A stretch of DNA of 45,610 bases from Candidatus Kapaibacterium sp. (lineage in GTDB: Bacteria > Bacteroidota > Ignavibacteria > Kapaibacteriales > UBA4661): NCBI GenBank assembly GCA_025055035.1, contig JANWZB010000010.1, positions 1 to 45,610 on the forward strand. The letters run 5' to 3'. The notes beneath the pieces were generated by a model. The model saw only the letters and a list, made by a program, of their open reading frames with translations, was not told the origin of the DNA and made no database searches. This document shows positions 7,801-16,863 of the stretch, one piece after another. Position 1 is the first letter of the stretch, and each line of letters opens with the position of its first letter. The position numbers and the translations under genes are program-made.

Positions 7801-10800
7801 ACGGTAACTTGCCGCGCCATGCATTCAACCCAACGACAGGGCTATATCAGGCAAGTGCTATCTACAATCAAGGTGGATATGGTCGCCAAATTACTCCGGG
7901 CGTTCTTGCATCAGCATATATTGACACGCGCCCAGATGAGGCGATTGTTTCGACCAAGATTCTTGACCGCTACTACACCACAGGTGTTGGTGTACGTCCG
8001 TCGGTAACGCTGACAGGTACGTTCGATGGTCGTGTACGTACAGGCTTCCCCACGCAGCGGGTTGTCGCTCCGCGCTACGATGGTCTGAGCTATGTTGCGT
8101 ATATTACCTCTGGCTTGGATGCTGCAACTACAGGTGTTCCTGGTCAAACACCTTGGGGATTGTGGCAAGACTTTGGCCGCCGTGGTGATTACAACAACTT
8201 TGGTGTGCTTGAGTTGCGTCGCGGGAATCTCAACATTCCAAATCGCAATATCGAGGTTGTTCTGGGTGCTCCTGGAACTGCACCAGTACGCTTCAACTAT
8301 ACCTTTGTAATGTCATCAGCAGCTATTATTTCGCAGGATCAGCGGAATGTGACAGCGCCGGTGCTGACAACAACAGGAAATCCGGTAGAAAACAGGCGCG
8401 TTGGTGTAGGTCATCCAGATGCCCAAGTGTGCTTGTCTGAAGCAACGGGTGCTGAACGCTATCCAAGCTTTACACAATGGCGCTCGTGGGGTGTGCGAAA
8501 TGCAGCAGCAAACCCAGGTGTAACAACCCCAGCTGTTGTGCGCGGTCCTGCAGGTCCTGATAACCTTGCTGGTACACTTGTCGGTGGCTCACTCTCTAAT
8601 ATCGTCTTTACGGGTGGTACAGGTGGTACACTCGCTGCTGGTATAGCGTTCTATAGTCCTCTTGGAACACCTACAGGGGTGACATACCCACGGTATGGTG
8701 CTATTAGCAATGAAAACAATGGCTTGACAGAACTTTCGAGCCAGCTTGGTATCCTCGGCTTGCAAACTCTGTCGCCATTTAGTGTTACAAACCGCTATAA
8801 CGCTGGTCCAGAGCTGTTCAGTGAGGCCGAAAGCCGTGGTCCTATTACCTACGGGCGGAGCAGCATAACAAACCAAGTAGCACTTGCTTATAAGCCACTG
8901 TCTGGTAATAATCAAGTCTTCCCTGGAGCATCATCTGCTATTCCGGCATCGACCTCTTTCCAAGATTATATTTTCCGTGCAAACAATGCGTGGAATATCG
9001 ACTTGCCGTATGTTCGGAATGGCTTGCAGCATGTAACATTCTTGCGTGCTACGTCTAACGTGTTAACCCTTGTTGGTAACCGCGAGAATGTGGAAAATGG
9101 CTTCAGTGATGGTGTCACCTCGCTTAAGCCTGAAGATTCTGGCCTGCAAGTATATGGTACCATAGCAACAGCACGGGGTGATATTGACTTGAACGGTCGT
9201 AACATCGAGCTTGGTGGTAATAACTCGATGCTCGTTGAAGCATTTGAGCGCGCGCAATATGTTGACTCTCTTAGTGGTCGTCCTTTCTGGACACGTGAGC
9301 AAGTGGGTATGCCGTTTGCTCTAGTAACAACCCAGTACCGTACAGGTGATCCGACCCCAGCGTATCCATCGCGTCCTTCAACAGTGCTGAACAACCATCG
9401 TAGTGTTCGTGCGTACATTGGTCTGACCTCTGGTCGCAATGTTCAAGCAATGAACCAAAGCCTTGGTATTCAGCAAGTACAAGAGGAGCCAGGTGGATTG
9501 GGTGCTGAAATTTATCAAACAGCAAACCCAGCACAGTTCCGCATTCGTCGTTGGCAGACACGCGGCAATGGTGTGAATGGTGCTGTAACGACCCGTCCAG
9601 GTGTGCGTGGTGCCGACCGCTACTGGCAAATTGAAACCACTGGCACGATGGAGGTAACGATGGCTCGCTCGGAGCTCCGCTTGCAATACGTTGATACCGA
9701 CCTCAATAACGAGAACGGTACACAAGCAGGTTTGCCTCCAGCATCGATCAATATCTTCCGTGCACGGGGTATCCCATTTGTTGCTCCGAATAGTCCTGAT
9801 ATTCGTCCATTCCAAGCGCTCTTTGCACAGCAGCTTGTCGGATTGGATTCGTACAACTTTGTAAAACAGCTTACGATTACTGGTCCGACACAAATCGTTA
9901 GTGGTGTAACGGTTCTGAATACGGGTAACTTTGCTGCACAAAGTAATACGCCATCGCGTGAACCAGATATTACAAACCCGCAAACACCAGGTGCTGGTTT
10001 CCAAATCTGGGCAATCAGTGTTCCTGCTCCGCGTTGTATCACGCTTCGTGGACAGCGCTTCCTTGGTCGCTTTGGTGAGCGCGCTGGTGCGGGTTCGGAC
10101 TTCCCTGCTGCTGGGCTTGATATCACAGGCTTCCCACGTCCTTTCGCAGCAATTCAGGACGGAGGCGGTATATCTCAAACTACAGCAGAGCAGTTTGGAA
10201 ACATTATCGGTCCATTCAAGGCGGGGTTTGCAACTAATGCAACGATTATTGCCGATCTTCTTGATGAGTTCGGTAATATTGCAACAACGAACTTTACGGC
10301 GCGTGCTGCGCTTGTTGTTGGTCAAGTTGGTACGACGGTTGACCGCCTTGATGCTAGCGGCAACCTTGTTCGTGGCGAAGTGCGAGCGATTGGTCCTTGG
10401 AACACACCAGTACCGCAACTCTTCCAGAATAACCGACCAAATGAGGTAGGGTATCCAGATGGACGAATTGTTGCTATCGCTGGTAGTGGTGGCGTTGGTG
10501 GCCGCTTCGAATGGCCGAATGTTCGCTTGGATGGTATTGCTTCGACGACAGTAACGTTCTCTGTATCGTTTATTGCTGATACAAGTGTAGGCAGTGATGT
10601 TCCGCTCAACATCACCTTCTGCGATAACGTTCCTGTTCAAGTATCGTTGCAAGGTGGCTTCCCATTCAGCGTAACGTTTGCTACACAGAATGCAAATAAC
10701 GTCGGCGCAACGCGTCTCTATCCTGGTGCACAAGGTCCTTTTGCGGCACCTGGGCGTGTAGCTGCACAACCAGGGGATCCGAATTCAGGATATGATGGTT

Positions 10801-13256
10801 CTATTCTTACAAACCTAACAGGTGTACCTGTAAGTGGTGTTGTTGTTGGTCAAACAGTAAGTTTTCCATACGTGGCTCCCGGCTATAGCTCTATCACCGT
10901 TATTGTCAAAGACCGCTTCGGTAACTATGCTTCTTTCCCAACGACGGCGACAATCTCTATCGCCGGTGGTACACCACCCGTTGATCAATTGCGTACGCCG
11001 CTTGTTGGTCAACAGGCAACGTCTGTTGTAACGTGGGGTCTGGGTAATCTTGGCCTTGAAGTTTCAGGTCCACCGCAGCTTGCAACACCAGGTATTCCGC
11101 GTACAGCTACAGCCCAAAATGCACCGTTGCAAACTGGTACTCAGCTCATCACTGCCCGTGCAGCAGCTGTATCTCCTGCACTTGCACCAACAGGTTTGGG
11201 ATATCCACCATTCAATAACCCACAAATTGCTCTCCATATTGCGCAGTTCCCGAATTTCCAAATTTGGGGTGCGACATCGAGCAATGTGACGTTGGTTGTT
11301 GCAACGACGAACTCTGACCCGAATGCGCCGATTGGTGTTGGTGCTCCTGGCAATACAGCTGCTACTATTCACATTGTTCCAGGTCCAGCTATTGGCATTG
11401 CTCCTGTACTTATTCCTGATATCTACAACAATAATCAGCTCGATCGTATGCCGTCGAGAATGTTTATTGGACGGAGCAATGCTGCGGATCCGCGCACATG
11501 GTTCTATGTTCAAGCCGTTGACCAGTTTGGTAACCGTGTTGATAACGGCCCGAATGCATATAACGGTGGTACGGCAACCATTAGGTTTGCAACACCGCAG
11601 CAAGGTCTGCCGTTCAGCACTGTGCCGCCGTTCCAGTTCACTGCATCAAATGACCCGTATGTGAAAGTGAATAATCAAGCGTACACAGCAACGGGTACAA
11701 GCGCTGTGGCAGTCAATGGCTTGTTTACATTCAATAACTTTGTTCCGAACGGTCCAGCAAGCATTGATCCGATGGGCAGAGATGTTGTCCTGACGTTCCA
11801 AGATCCTGGACTCCCGGGCATCAGCACACCGCTGTCCTCTGGTGCAGTGAACCTGTTCCGTCCAATTCCACCCATCACGACTGCTACGACAACCTTCTTG
11901 CCTGTCCCGGTTGTAAGTTTCTCTGTACCTGAGTCAGGTACAGGTGCTCCAGCAAACGGTGCTGTTCGCGGCGGTGTGAATATCCTGGTGCTCAGAGAAC
12001 GTGCTCGCACATTCATTAGTGGCGGTAACGAAGGTCTAGAATCTGGTGCTTTGCGTGTGAGCCGCGCGGCAACACAGGCAGCAAATGCAATTGCAGTAGG
12101 GTACACTGTTGGATACTTTAACGCCAACAATGCCTTGAACCCTGTAACATTTGCTCTCAATCGCAGTGCGCTTGTGCCACTGCCGAACGTAGGCACTGAA
12201 ATTCTCCAGTTGCCAGCACCACTCCCAGCAGGTGTTGTAACAACGCCGCCATTCCCAACGCCGACACCTGTGGCGATCAATGGATTACAAGGTGACCTCT
12301 CGCCACGCACTCGCCCAAGAGATTTGCCTGAACAATCGGTGAATGTAACGCCTCCGGGTCAGCCAGCCACCTTCTTCTTGCCTGAAGGTGTGAATGAACA
12401 GCTTGTCAACTTTACAGCACGGTTTAGCGACCAGTCGTGGCCACGCAATCCGGGTATTCAGGGCATTCGTCTTGCGATTCTGCAACTCTTGCCTCCAGAT
12501 GCACAGAATGCAACCATTTATGATGTGAACAGGATGGGTGGCGTTGATTCTGGGTTTGTTGCCCTGCTTGACCCAACTCCTGTACCTCCGGTTATCATGA
12601 ACGCAATTCAGGATAAGCAGCTACTGCGTCCAACGGGCATGACACCGACCGAGGATCGCATCGAGCTTGAGTCGCCACAATGGCGTCCTGACAACCGCCC
12701 CGGCTTTGTATTCTATGACGACAACTATGATCCGATGACGTATACTGCTACGTCGTCCGATCCGTCGCTTGTCAGTGTACAAATTCGTCCGCTTGATAGA
12801 ACGGTTGTTGGCGGCGATACAGACCCGCGCCCAACCCTGTACTATGCTGTGCAGCCGGGTGCACCTGCTGACCGCACTGTCGAGATTACCGTTGTTGCAA
12901 ACGACGGTACAGCTCGTACTGGTGAGCAGCAGCGCCTGGCAACAGATCGCTTCAACGTAACGATTCGCAACAGTATCACCAGCGTTGCTGTTGATCCTGC
13001 GACAATCGGCTTCAGTGTAGCACCGAACCCGACTGTTGATCGCTTTACCGTTACGGCGAAAGCGCAGAAGACAGGCGTTGTGTCTATCAAGGTCATCAAC
13101 GTTCTTGGTCAGGTTGTACGCAGCGTAGATCTCAATGTCCATGCTGGTCAAGTATATAGCCAAGAAATCGAGCTTTCTGGCTTGCCGACAGCACAGTACA
13201 CTGTCCAAATCAACGACGGTGTGAGCTCGGCAACACGTCAAATTATCAAGAACTAA
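4848..13256 (+). CDS. Giant T9SS-secreted surface protein (2802 aa)
   Basis: A very large exported protein. Residues 1-33 form a signal peptide (basic VRRSAS, hydrophobic LLLVAP, then VRAQG). Residues 48-95 carry a GRWVDLSTW...GASNVFIETNHTI module, common at the start of T9SS cargo and also found in the 28996 protein. The body is Gly/Asn/Thr/Pro-rich and cysteine-poor, suggesting beta-structure. Three D-x-FGN motifs near residues 1806, 2022 and 2225 (DEFGN, DRFGN, DQFGN) are typical of bacterial Ig-like/invasin domains. Residues 2600-2710 contain a cadherin-like stretch (TYTATSSDPSLVSV). The last 80 residues, from SVAPNPTVDRF through INVLGQVVRS to the final Lys-Asn, match a T9SS type A sorting domain (TIGR04183 type). 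It is probably anchored outside the outer membrane as an adhesin or coat protein. AAGGGAG precedes the ATG and a strong terminator follows. Confidence 0.9.
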   Translation: MKFVLAQVRRSASATLAVLTALLLVAPSLVRAQGTADSEVGGESRDFRSVRSGRWVDLSTWQVFRSGVWIPATREVGVPNGASNVFIETNHTIIATRAATEVIQWNGSQAWAFLEVNNLHINTAASITTTWGSVIGGFRRDAAGNVLDTYDGDGNSYAPGNLTRPSLGSISWELSLFSPGQSNLAAQLPGGTLGGYPFNRIGNRDVYSAPNPLLEPNGGNVPTPRNMELRVYGKLRYYAGSALDRTDRDANIQVTAATIGTGSTIVFRGVSRVITEPQEWSTTLATQTGRFDNTAQTAALGTGGLQLGTASERLNNFRGLMGRNSFWTAIFDLGRVVDRNFSVDQFTGPTDDPSTAVGRIQGNFTAGIIQVRRGTLRFEGQALLANEGAPTSGSIQIMNNAVLQMVSGNIGRTAVALPQFANAYAGTSVIWPTWGTPPVNVPGPMMNQYMFPQTPSGPFAVTSRMRYFVVEEGGALDFVGVVGTLSAADVRFNGTVIYSRTGDQTLVGDSPYLSYNPAGTIIQLPISGENLNCGENGIFDPYNNNLNAPRTDIPGDPRPGTLGAFGTAPAGLGVGTAALFQPSTTAAYSHLVLRGSGTKFLIATTVTISRALIIQGEARIGLQQVSGDGVQVQIMNNMVMNGVLPYYLQQPIGGELAVTEGTSVASRAGFFPPLVYLRGTGLTGLRQENNIGTTLRATLGNGGVEADRDPLSGAIPQPMWSVYGGNTDPVIFVGFTTASTRPIFYDQDMYPEGQSYPVGMVLSGSLNREQVDMSPWNKPAVVHGLPAEPSYAPYGTSLTHNHGWTARGYTYGPTVAGGDGSIVFLSQTLDGARRGQVIRQTPDRVNGLVNAITGYFDVPAAETPNASGVNGGNIIAGFPMITNSLFDYAINTTATTTLQYDGELADVMTQIEFPQGVVGPHNLVINVASNVSLNLPIRTADYRRFDEAGIMWNMTHLNFLNKTSTLFGATAGTIIIGPEYVNSTNGNLPRHAFNPTTGLYQASAIYNQGGYGRQITPGVLASAYIDTRPDEAIVSTKILDRYYTTGVGVRPSVTLTGTFDGRVRTGFPTQRVVAPRYDGLSYVAYITSGLDAATTGVPGQTPWGLWQDFGRRGDYNNFGVLELRRGNLNIPNRNIEVVLGAPGTAPVRFNYTFVMSSAAIISQDQRNVTAPVLTTTGNPVENRRVGVGHPDAQVCLSEATGAERYPSFTQWRSWGVRNAAANPGVTTPAVVRGPAGPDNLAGTLVGGSLSNIVFTGGTGGTLAAGIAFYSPLGTPTGVTYPRYGAISNENNGLTELSSQLGILGLQTLSPFSVTNRYNAGPELFSEAESRGPITYGRSSITNQVALAYKPLSGNNQVFPGASSAIPASTSFQDYIFRANNAWNIDLPYVRNGLQHVTFLRATSNVLTLVGNRENVENGFSDGVTSLKPEDSGLQVYGTIATARGDIDLNGRNIELGGNNSMLVEAFERAQYVDSLSGRPFWTREQVGMPFALVTTQYRTGDPTPAYPSRPSTVLNNHRSVRAYIGLTSGRNVQAMNQSLGIQQVQEEPGGLGAEIYQTANPAQFRIRRWQTRGNGVNGAVTTRPGVRGADRYWQIETTGTMEVTMARSELRLQYVDTDLNNENGTQAGLPPASINIFRARGIPFVAPNSPDIRPFQALFAQQLVGLDSYNFVKQLTITGPTQIVSGVTVLNTGNFAAQSNTPSREPDITNPQTPGAGFQIWAISVPAPRCITLRGQRFLGRFGERAGAGSDFPAAGLDITGFPRPFAAIQDGGGISQTTAEQFGNIIGPFKAGFATNATIIADLLDEFGNIATTNFTARAALVVGQVGTTVDRLDASGNLVRGEVRAIGPWNTPVPQLFQNNRPNEVGYPDGRIVAIAGSGGVGGRFEWPNVRLDGIASTTVTFSVSFIADTSVGSDVPLNITFCDNVPVQVSLQGGFPFSVTFATQNANNVGATRLYPGAQGPFAAPGRVAAQPGDPNSGYDGSILTNLTGVPVSGVVVGQTVSFPYVAPGYSSITVIVKDRFGNYASFPTTATISIAGGTPPVDQLRTPLVGQQATSVVTWGLGNLGLEVSGPPQLATPGIPRTATAQNAPLQTGTQLITARAAAVSPALAPTGLGYPPFNNPQIALHIAQFPNFQIWGATSSNVTLVVATTNSDPNAPIGVGAPGNTAATIHIVPGPAIGIAPVLIPDIYNNNQLDRMPSRMFIGRSNAADPRTWFYVQAVDQFGNRVDNGPNAYNGGTATIRFATPQQGLPFSTVPPFQFTASNDPYVKVNNQAYTATGTSAVAVNGLFTFNNFVPNGPASIDPMGRDVVLTFQDPGLPGISTPLSSGAVNLFRPIPPITTATTTFLPVPVVSFSVPESGTGAPANGAVRGGVNILVLRERARTFISGGNEGLESGALRVSRAATQAANAIAVGYTVGYFNANNALNPVTFALNRSALVPLPNVGTEILQLPAPLPAGVVTTPPFPTPTPVAINGLQGDLSPRTRPRDLPEQSVNVTPPGQPATFFLPEGVNEQLVNFTARFSDQSWPRNPGIQGIRLAILQLLPPDAQNATIYDVNRMGGVDSGFVALLDPTPVPPVIMNAIQDKQLLRPTGMTPTEDRIELESPQWRPDNRPGFVFYDDNYDPMTYTATSSDPSLVSVQIRPLDRTVVGGDTDPRPTLYYAVQPGAPADRTVEITVVANDGTARTGEQQRLATDRFNVTIRNSITSVAVDPATIGFSVAPNPTVDRFTVTAKAQKTGVVSIKVINVLGQVVRSVDLNVHAGQVYSQEIELSGLPTAQYTVQINDGVSSATRQIIKN

Positions 13257-13288
13257 GCCTTAGCAAGGTTCTTGAGGGTAAGTAATAG

Positions 13289-13325
13289 TAGCGCTGCTTC
13301 CTTCTTGGGAGCAGCGCTATTTTTT
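13289..13325 (+). terminator. Intrinsic terminator of the giant gene
   Basis: TAGCGCTGCTTCC, a TTCTT loop, then GGGAGCAGCGCTA form a stem of about 13 bp with one T-G pair, followed by a six-T run. It sits about 30 bases after the stop codon of the 2802-residue gene. Confidence 0.92.
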
Positions 13326-13389
13326 GTATATTGGTGATGTGTAATGTCTCTTCTTCACGTTGCTTCTTGCTCTCTTCGATTTTACAACC

Positions 13390-14049
13390 ATGACACGACG
13401 CCAATTGAAAGAAATCATTGCTGCTGGGGAATCGGAAACGGTAGAGTTTAAGCGAAAGTTTAGCTCTGATGCGAAAATTGCAAAAGAACTTATAGCATTT
13501 GCTAATAGCAAGGGAGGATATTTGCTGATAGGTGTAGACGACGATAAGGCAATTGTCGGGGTACGCTCGGAAAAAGAAGAAATTGGTCAGCTCGAAGCAG
13601 TGTGCTACTATCACATCGATCCGCCACTTGATCCACGCATTGAAGTCATCACTATAGAACATAAAGATGTCATCGTTCTTCAGGTTGAGGAGAGTGATAA
13701 AAAGCCACATCGGCTAGTAGTCGATGCACATGGACGATTTCTGGACAAGCTGCACGAGCGCCCTGTATTTGTACGTGAAGGATCAACTGCTTTGCAGGCA
13801 AGTAAAGAAGTCATTAAGGTGCTAGAGGCAAGTAACGGTATGGAGGGAGTAACGCTCAGTATAGGCAGGCATGAGCGTCGTTTGTTTGAATATCTGGAGG
13901 CAAAGCAGAGGATAACTGCGAAGGAGTTTGCCAGTATTGCCAACATTTCTGAGCGCAGAGCTGTTCGCTTACTGATTCGTCTTGTGCGTATTGGTATTAT
14001 TCGTCTGTATTCCCACGAAAAAATTGACTACTATACCCTTGTAGGTTGA
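13390..14049 (+). CDS. AlbA_2 (Schlafen-type) putative DNA-binding protein
   Basis: A protein with an N-terminal AlbA_2/Schlafen-like domain (the ATP-dependent DNA helicase-related or divergent AAA_4 family in older naming). Diagnostic stretches are ESETVEFKRKFSSDAKIAKELIAFANSKGGYLLIGVDDD and a later HIDPPLDPRIEVI. The C-terminal part (ITAKEFASIANISERRAVRLLIRLVRIGIIRL) reads as a winged helix-turn-helix. The ORF track starts at a TTG (13360). ATG 13390 (MTRRQLKEII) gives the standard N-terminus and about 219 residues. It is likely a nucleic-acid-binding regulator. It lies alone between the terminator of the giant gene and a convergent response-regulator gene. Confidence 0.85.
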   Translation: MTRRQLKEIIAAGESETVEFKRKFSSDAKIAKELIAFANSKGGYLLIGVDDDKAIVGVRSEKEEIGQLEAVCYYHIDPPLDPRIEVITIEHKDVIVLQVEESDKKPHRLVVDAHGRFLDKLHERPVFVREGSTALQASKEVIKVLEASNGMEGVTLSIGRHERRLFEYLEAKQRITAKEFASIANISERRAVRLLIRLVRIGIIRLYSHEKIDYYTLVG

Positions 14050-14070
14050 GACAAACCCCGTGAGTGCATC

Positions 14071-15465
14071 CTAATGCTCTATCTTGTATTTTTCGAGCAT
14101 ACGATAAAGCGTGGCGCGCCCAATATCTAACTTCTGTGCTGCTTCTTGGATATTTCCACCTGTAATCTCGAGGGCAATGCGAATTGCTTGCTCCTTAATT
14201 TTGTCCATAGGAAGGATATCACCTGTAGCACTTGTAAAGTGAATATCCTTGCCAGAAGGAGAAGATGGAATTTCAGGGATATCGGGGTCCGAAGGTGCAA
14301 GAAGTTGAAGCTCTGCTTCTGTAATAGTGCGTGTTTCTGCAAGCACAACGGCGCGCTCTATGGTATTTTCAAGTTCACGCACGTTCCCAGGCCAATGATA
14401 GTGGGTAAGAATACGCAATGCTTTAGAGCTGAATGTTCGTGCAGGCTGGTTATATCGGGTAGCAAATTTCTCAAGAAAGTACTGTGCTAGTACAGGAATG
14501 TCTTCCTTGCGTTCACGAAGAGGGGGAATTTTAATCGGGAACGAAGCAAGGCGATAGTATAAGTCTTCGCGAAATGTACCTTGTTTGATTGCCTCTTGTA
14601 GATTTCTGTGCGTAGCTGAGACGATGCGGACATCGACGTGGATAAGTTCCCCGTTGCTTCCAACACGCTCAACTTGCTTTGTCTGCAAAACGCGGAGAAG
14701 TTTCGCTTGGAGGCTTAAATCCAGCTCACCAATTTCATCGAGGAAGAGTGTTCCGCCATGTGCCTGCTCAAACTTTCCTATTTTCCGTTGAATTGCGCCA
14801 GTAAATGCTCCTTTCTCATGTCCGAAAATTTCGCTTTCTAGAAGGTCTTTCGGAATGGAGGCACAGTTTAAAGCAACAAAGGGTGCTCCAGCACGTTTTG
14901 TACCTTCATGTAGTGCTCGAGCAATAAGCTCCTTTCCTGTTCCTGTCTCACCTTGAATAAGAACAGCTATATCAGTGTTTTGTGCTTTTTTGACAAGCTT
15001 AAAAACGCTCTGCATCGTATCGCTCACAGCGATAATGTTAGCAAACTTGATGCGCTCAGTTGATTCCTCAGAAAGTTTCTTGACTTCATTGGTCAGTGCG
15101 TATACATGAATTGCATTCCTTACGGTAATTTCTAGCTTCGTGAGATCGAGTGGTTTCTGCACGTAGTCAAATGCTCCAAGCTTGATGGTTTCAACAGCTG
15201 TGTCAATTCTGCCTTGTCCAGACAGAATAATCACAGGGAGCTCGGGAATACGCTCTTTAATAGCTTTGAGTACTTCTACCCCATTCATACCGGGCAGCAT
15301 GATGTCGAGAAGAACCAGAGAAGGAGTACAGGCATGAGAGGATAGTTCTTCGAGGCAGTCTTCACCTCGCGCGAAAATACGCACAGTGTACCCTAACGAG
15401 CTGAGATTATGTTCTAATAAGAGTTGCAGATGTGCTTCGTCCTCGACGACATATATTGTGTGCAT
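14071..15465 (-). CDS. Sigma-54-dependent response regulator (NtrC family)
   Basis: A 464-residue transcription activator with three domains. A receiver domain spans residues 1-120, with acidic pocket E8/D9, phospho-acceptor Asp54 in LLDIMLPGMNG, and the KPL lysine. A central AAA+ domain follows, with Walker A GETGTGKE, the sigma-54 contact loop GAFTGAI and Walker B FLDEIGEL. The C-terminus is a Fis-type helix-turn-helix (GGNIQEAAQKLDIGRATLYRMLEKY). Because GAFTGA is intact, it should open sigma-54 promoters when phosphorylated. It lies 93 bases downstream of a PAS histidine kinase on the same strand, its probable partner. Its targets are unknown. The GTGTCAG repeats upstream of the giant surface gene are one candidate. 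Confidence 0.95.
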   Translation of the reverse strand: MHTIYVVEDEAHLQLLLEHNLSSLGYTVRIFARGEDCLEELSSHACTPSLVLLDIMLPGMNGVEVLKAIKERIPELPVIILSGQGRIDTAVETIKLGAFDYVQKPLDLTKLEITVRNAIHVYALTNEVKKLSEESTERIKFANIIAVSDTMQSVFKLVKKAQNTDIAVLIQGETGTGKELIARALHEGTKRAGAPFVALNCASIPKDLLESEIFGHEKGAFTGAIQRKIGKFEQAHGGTLFLDEIGELDLSLQAKLLRVLQTKQVERVGSNGELIHVDVRIVSATHRNLQEAIKQGTFREDLYYRLASFPIKIPPLRERKEDIPVLAQYFLEKFATRYNQPARTFSSKALRILTHYHWPGNVRELENTIERAVVLAETRTITEAELQLLAPSDPDIPEIPSSPSGKDIHFTSATGDILPMDKIKEQAIRIALEITGGNIQEAAQKLDIGRATLYRMLEKYKIEH

Positions 15466-15558
15466 ACAAGTCGATTAATAGGGTAAAGTATACACAACAT
15501 AACACATGTACTTGCGGCACGAAGTTACTACGTTTGTGATTTGTATGCAACGAGAATG

Positions 15559-16770
15559 TTACTCGTCGTGATGAGAAGAAAGCGGTATGATAACGCTAAA
15601 CGTTGAGCCTTGTCCTACAATGCTTTGAACACGAATTGTTCCCCCATGAAGCTCAACAATTTGCTTTGCAATCGATAAGCCAAGTCCTGTTCCACGTATA
15701 TCTTGACCATTACTATCTTTCTGCTTGACGCGAAAGAATTTCTCAAAAAGGCGTGGTAGGTCGTGTTCAGCAATGCCAATTCCTGTATCCTGTACAGCAA
15801 CTTGTACGTATTCCGAAGTCCTTGTTGCACTCACAGTAATAGAGCCATTAGGAGGGGTGAATTTAACTGCGTTTGCAAGGAGATTTACAAAGACTTGCGT
15901 TATACGGTCTGGGTCGAGCGAGAGGAGAGGAAGATGAGTATCGAGGTACGCTTGCGTGATAGTGATACGTTTATATTCCGCTTCGGGAGCAATAATGGAG
16001 ATAGCATACTCAAGAATAGTGCGAATATCGCTTGGTTGTCTGACAAGATGCATAGTGCCGCTTTCAATGCGAGCAATATCTAGAAGGTCTTCAACGAGGC
16101 GTTCTAGGCGGCGCCCATCGTCAAGAATAATTGTAAGGAACTGTTGTACTTTGTCAGGAGCGAGGTGTGGCGAGCGTAGAAGGGTTTGAGCAAAGCCGAT
16201 AATAGAGGCAAGCGGTGTGCGAAGCTCATGCGATACTTGAGACACAAACTCATTTTTCATTTCATTGATGCGATGAAGGGCTTCGGCATGCTGGCGTTCT
16301 CGGTCGCGCTCAAATTCCATGCGTTTTAGGGAGGTAATGTCCCGACCTTCAACGATAAAAAAGTCGATATTGCCGTCGGAATTGAAAATGGGTTTAATAG
16401 AGAGGTCGATAACAGCGCGAATGTCCTCGGCACTGACTAGCTCTGTTGTGTAGCGGATAAACTCACCTCCAGAAGCGCGGTATAGGCTTGCTTGAAGCTT
16501 GGAGCGAGCAGCTTCGTTGAGCCAGCAGTTCAGATCCCATAGAAATCGTTCGCGCGCTTCATGTGCGGAAATACCAGTGAAGTTGATAGCAGCTTGATTG
16601 ATTTCGAGTACTGTGCCATCAACGTGCACAACAAAAATAAACTGAAATGTGTTGTTGAAAATAGCTTGGAAGCGCTTACGAAGATGGAATTCACTCGGAG
16701 CATCGTATGAAGCAGCCATCGTGCCCTCAATATCGTGAGAAGGTATGAGACCAAGAAAGCAAGATAGCAT
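15559..16770 (-). CDS. PAS-domain sensor histidine kinase
   Basis: A 403-residue kinase without obvious membrane segments, so probably cytoplasmic. A PAS domain spans roughly residues 30-150 (FQFIFVVHVDGTVLEINQAA, then IDFFIVEGRDIT). The HisKA box has phospho-His181 in SQVSHELRTPLASIIGF. The ATPase domain shows the N box (NLLANAVKF), G1 (DTGIGI), F box (LFEKFFR) and G2 (GTGLGLSIAK). It should phosphorylate the response regulator encoded just downstream. The ATG at 16770 is used here; another ATG at residue 18 (MAASYDAP) is possible. A soluble PAS sensor suggests an intracellular cue, though the ligand cannot be read from sequence. A long structured intergenic region lies upstream of this gene. 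Confidence 0.94.
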   Translation of the reverse strand: MLSCFLGLIPSHDIEGTMAASYDAPSEFHLRKRFQAIFNNTFQFIFVVHVDGTVLEINQAAINFTGISAHEARERFLWDLNCWLNEAARSKLQASLYRASGGEFIRYTTELVSAEDIRAVIDLSIKPIFNSDGNIDFFIVEGRDITSLKRMEFERDRERQHAEALHRINEMKNEFVSQVSHELRTPLASIIGFAQTLLRSPHLAPDKVQQFLTIILDDGRRLERLVEDLLDIARIESGTMHLVRQPSDIRTILEYAISIIAPEAEYKRITITQAYLDTHLPLLSLDPDRITQVFVNLLANAVKFTPPNGSITVSATRTSEYVQVAVQDTGIGIAEHDLPRLFEKFFRVKQKDSNGQDIRGTGLGLSIAKQIVELHGGTIRVQSIVGQGSTFSVIIPLSSHHDE

Positions 16771-16863
16771 TTTTGTTGCAATTGACGTGAGAATTTGTCT
16801 GGAGTGTGCAGGTGTAATGGAGAGGTGATTGCTGTAGTTGTGCAGCAGCTATATAAAAATGTA

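Noticed and set aside
9378-10769. 463-codon minus-strand ORF inside the giant gene
   Set aside because: It is antisense to a protein with clear signal peptide and sorting domain. Its composition (many Cys, Arg, Thr) is what reversed codons of the sense gene give, and no family is recognisable.
11675-12310. 211-codon minus-strand ORF in the giant gene
   Set aside because: Pro/Ala/Val-rich shadow of the sense frame, with no initiation signal or recognisable domain.
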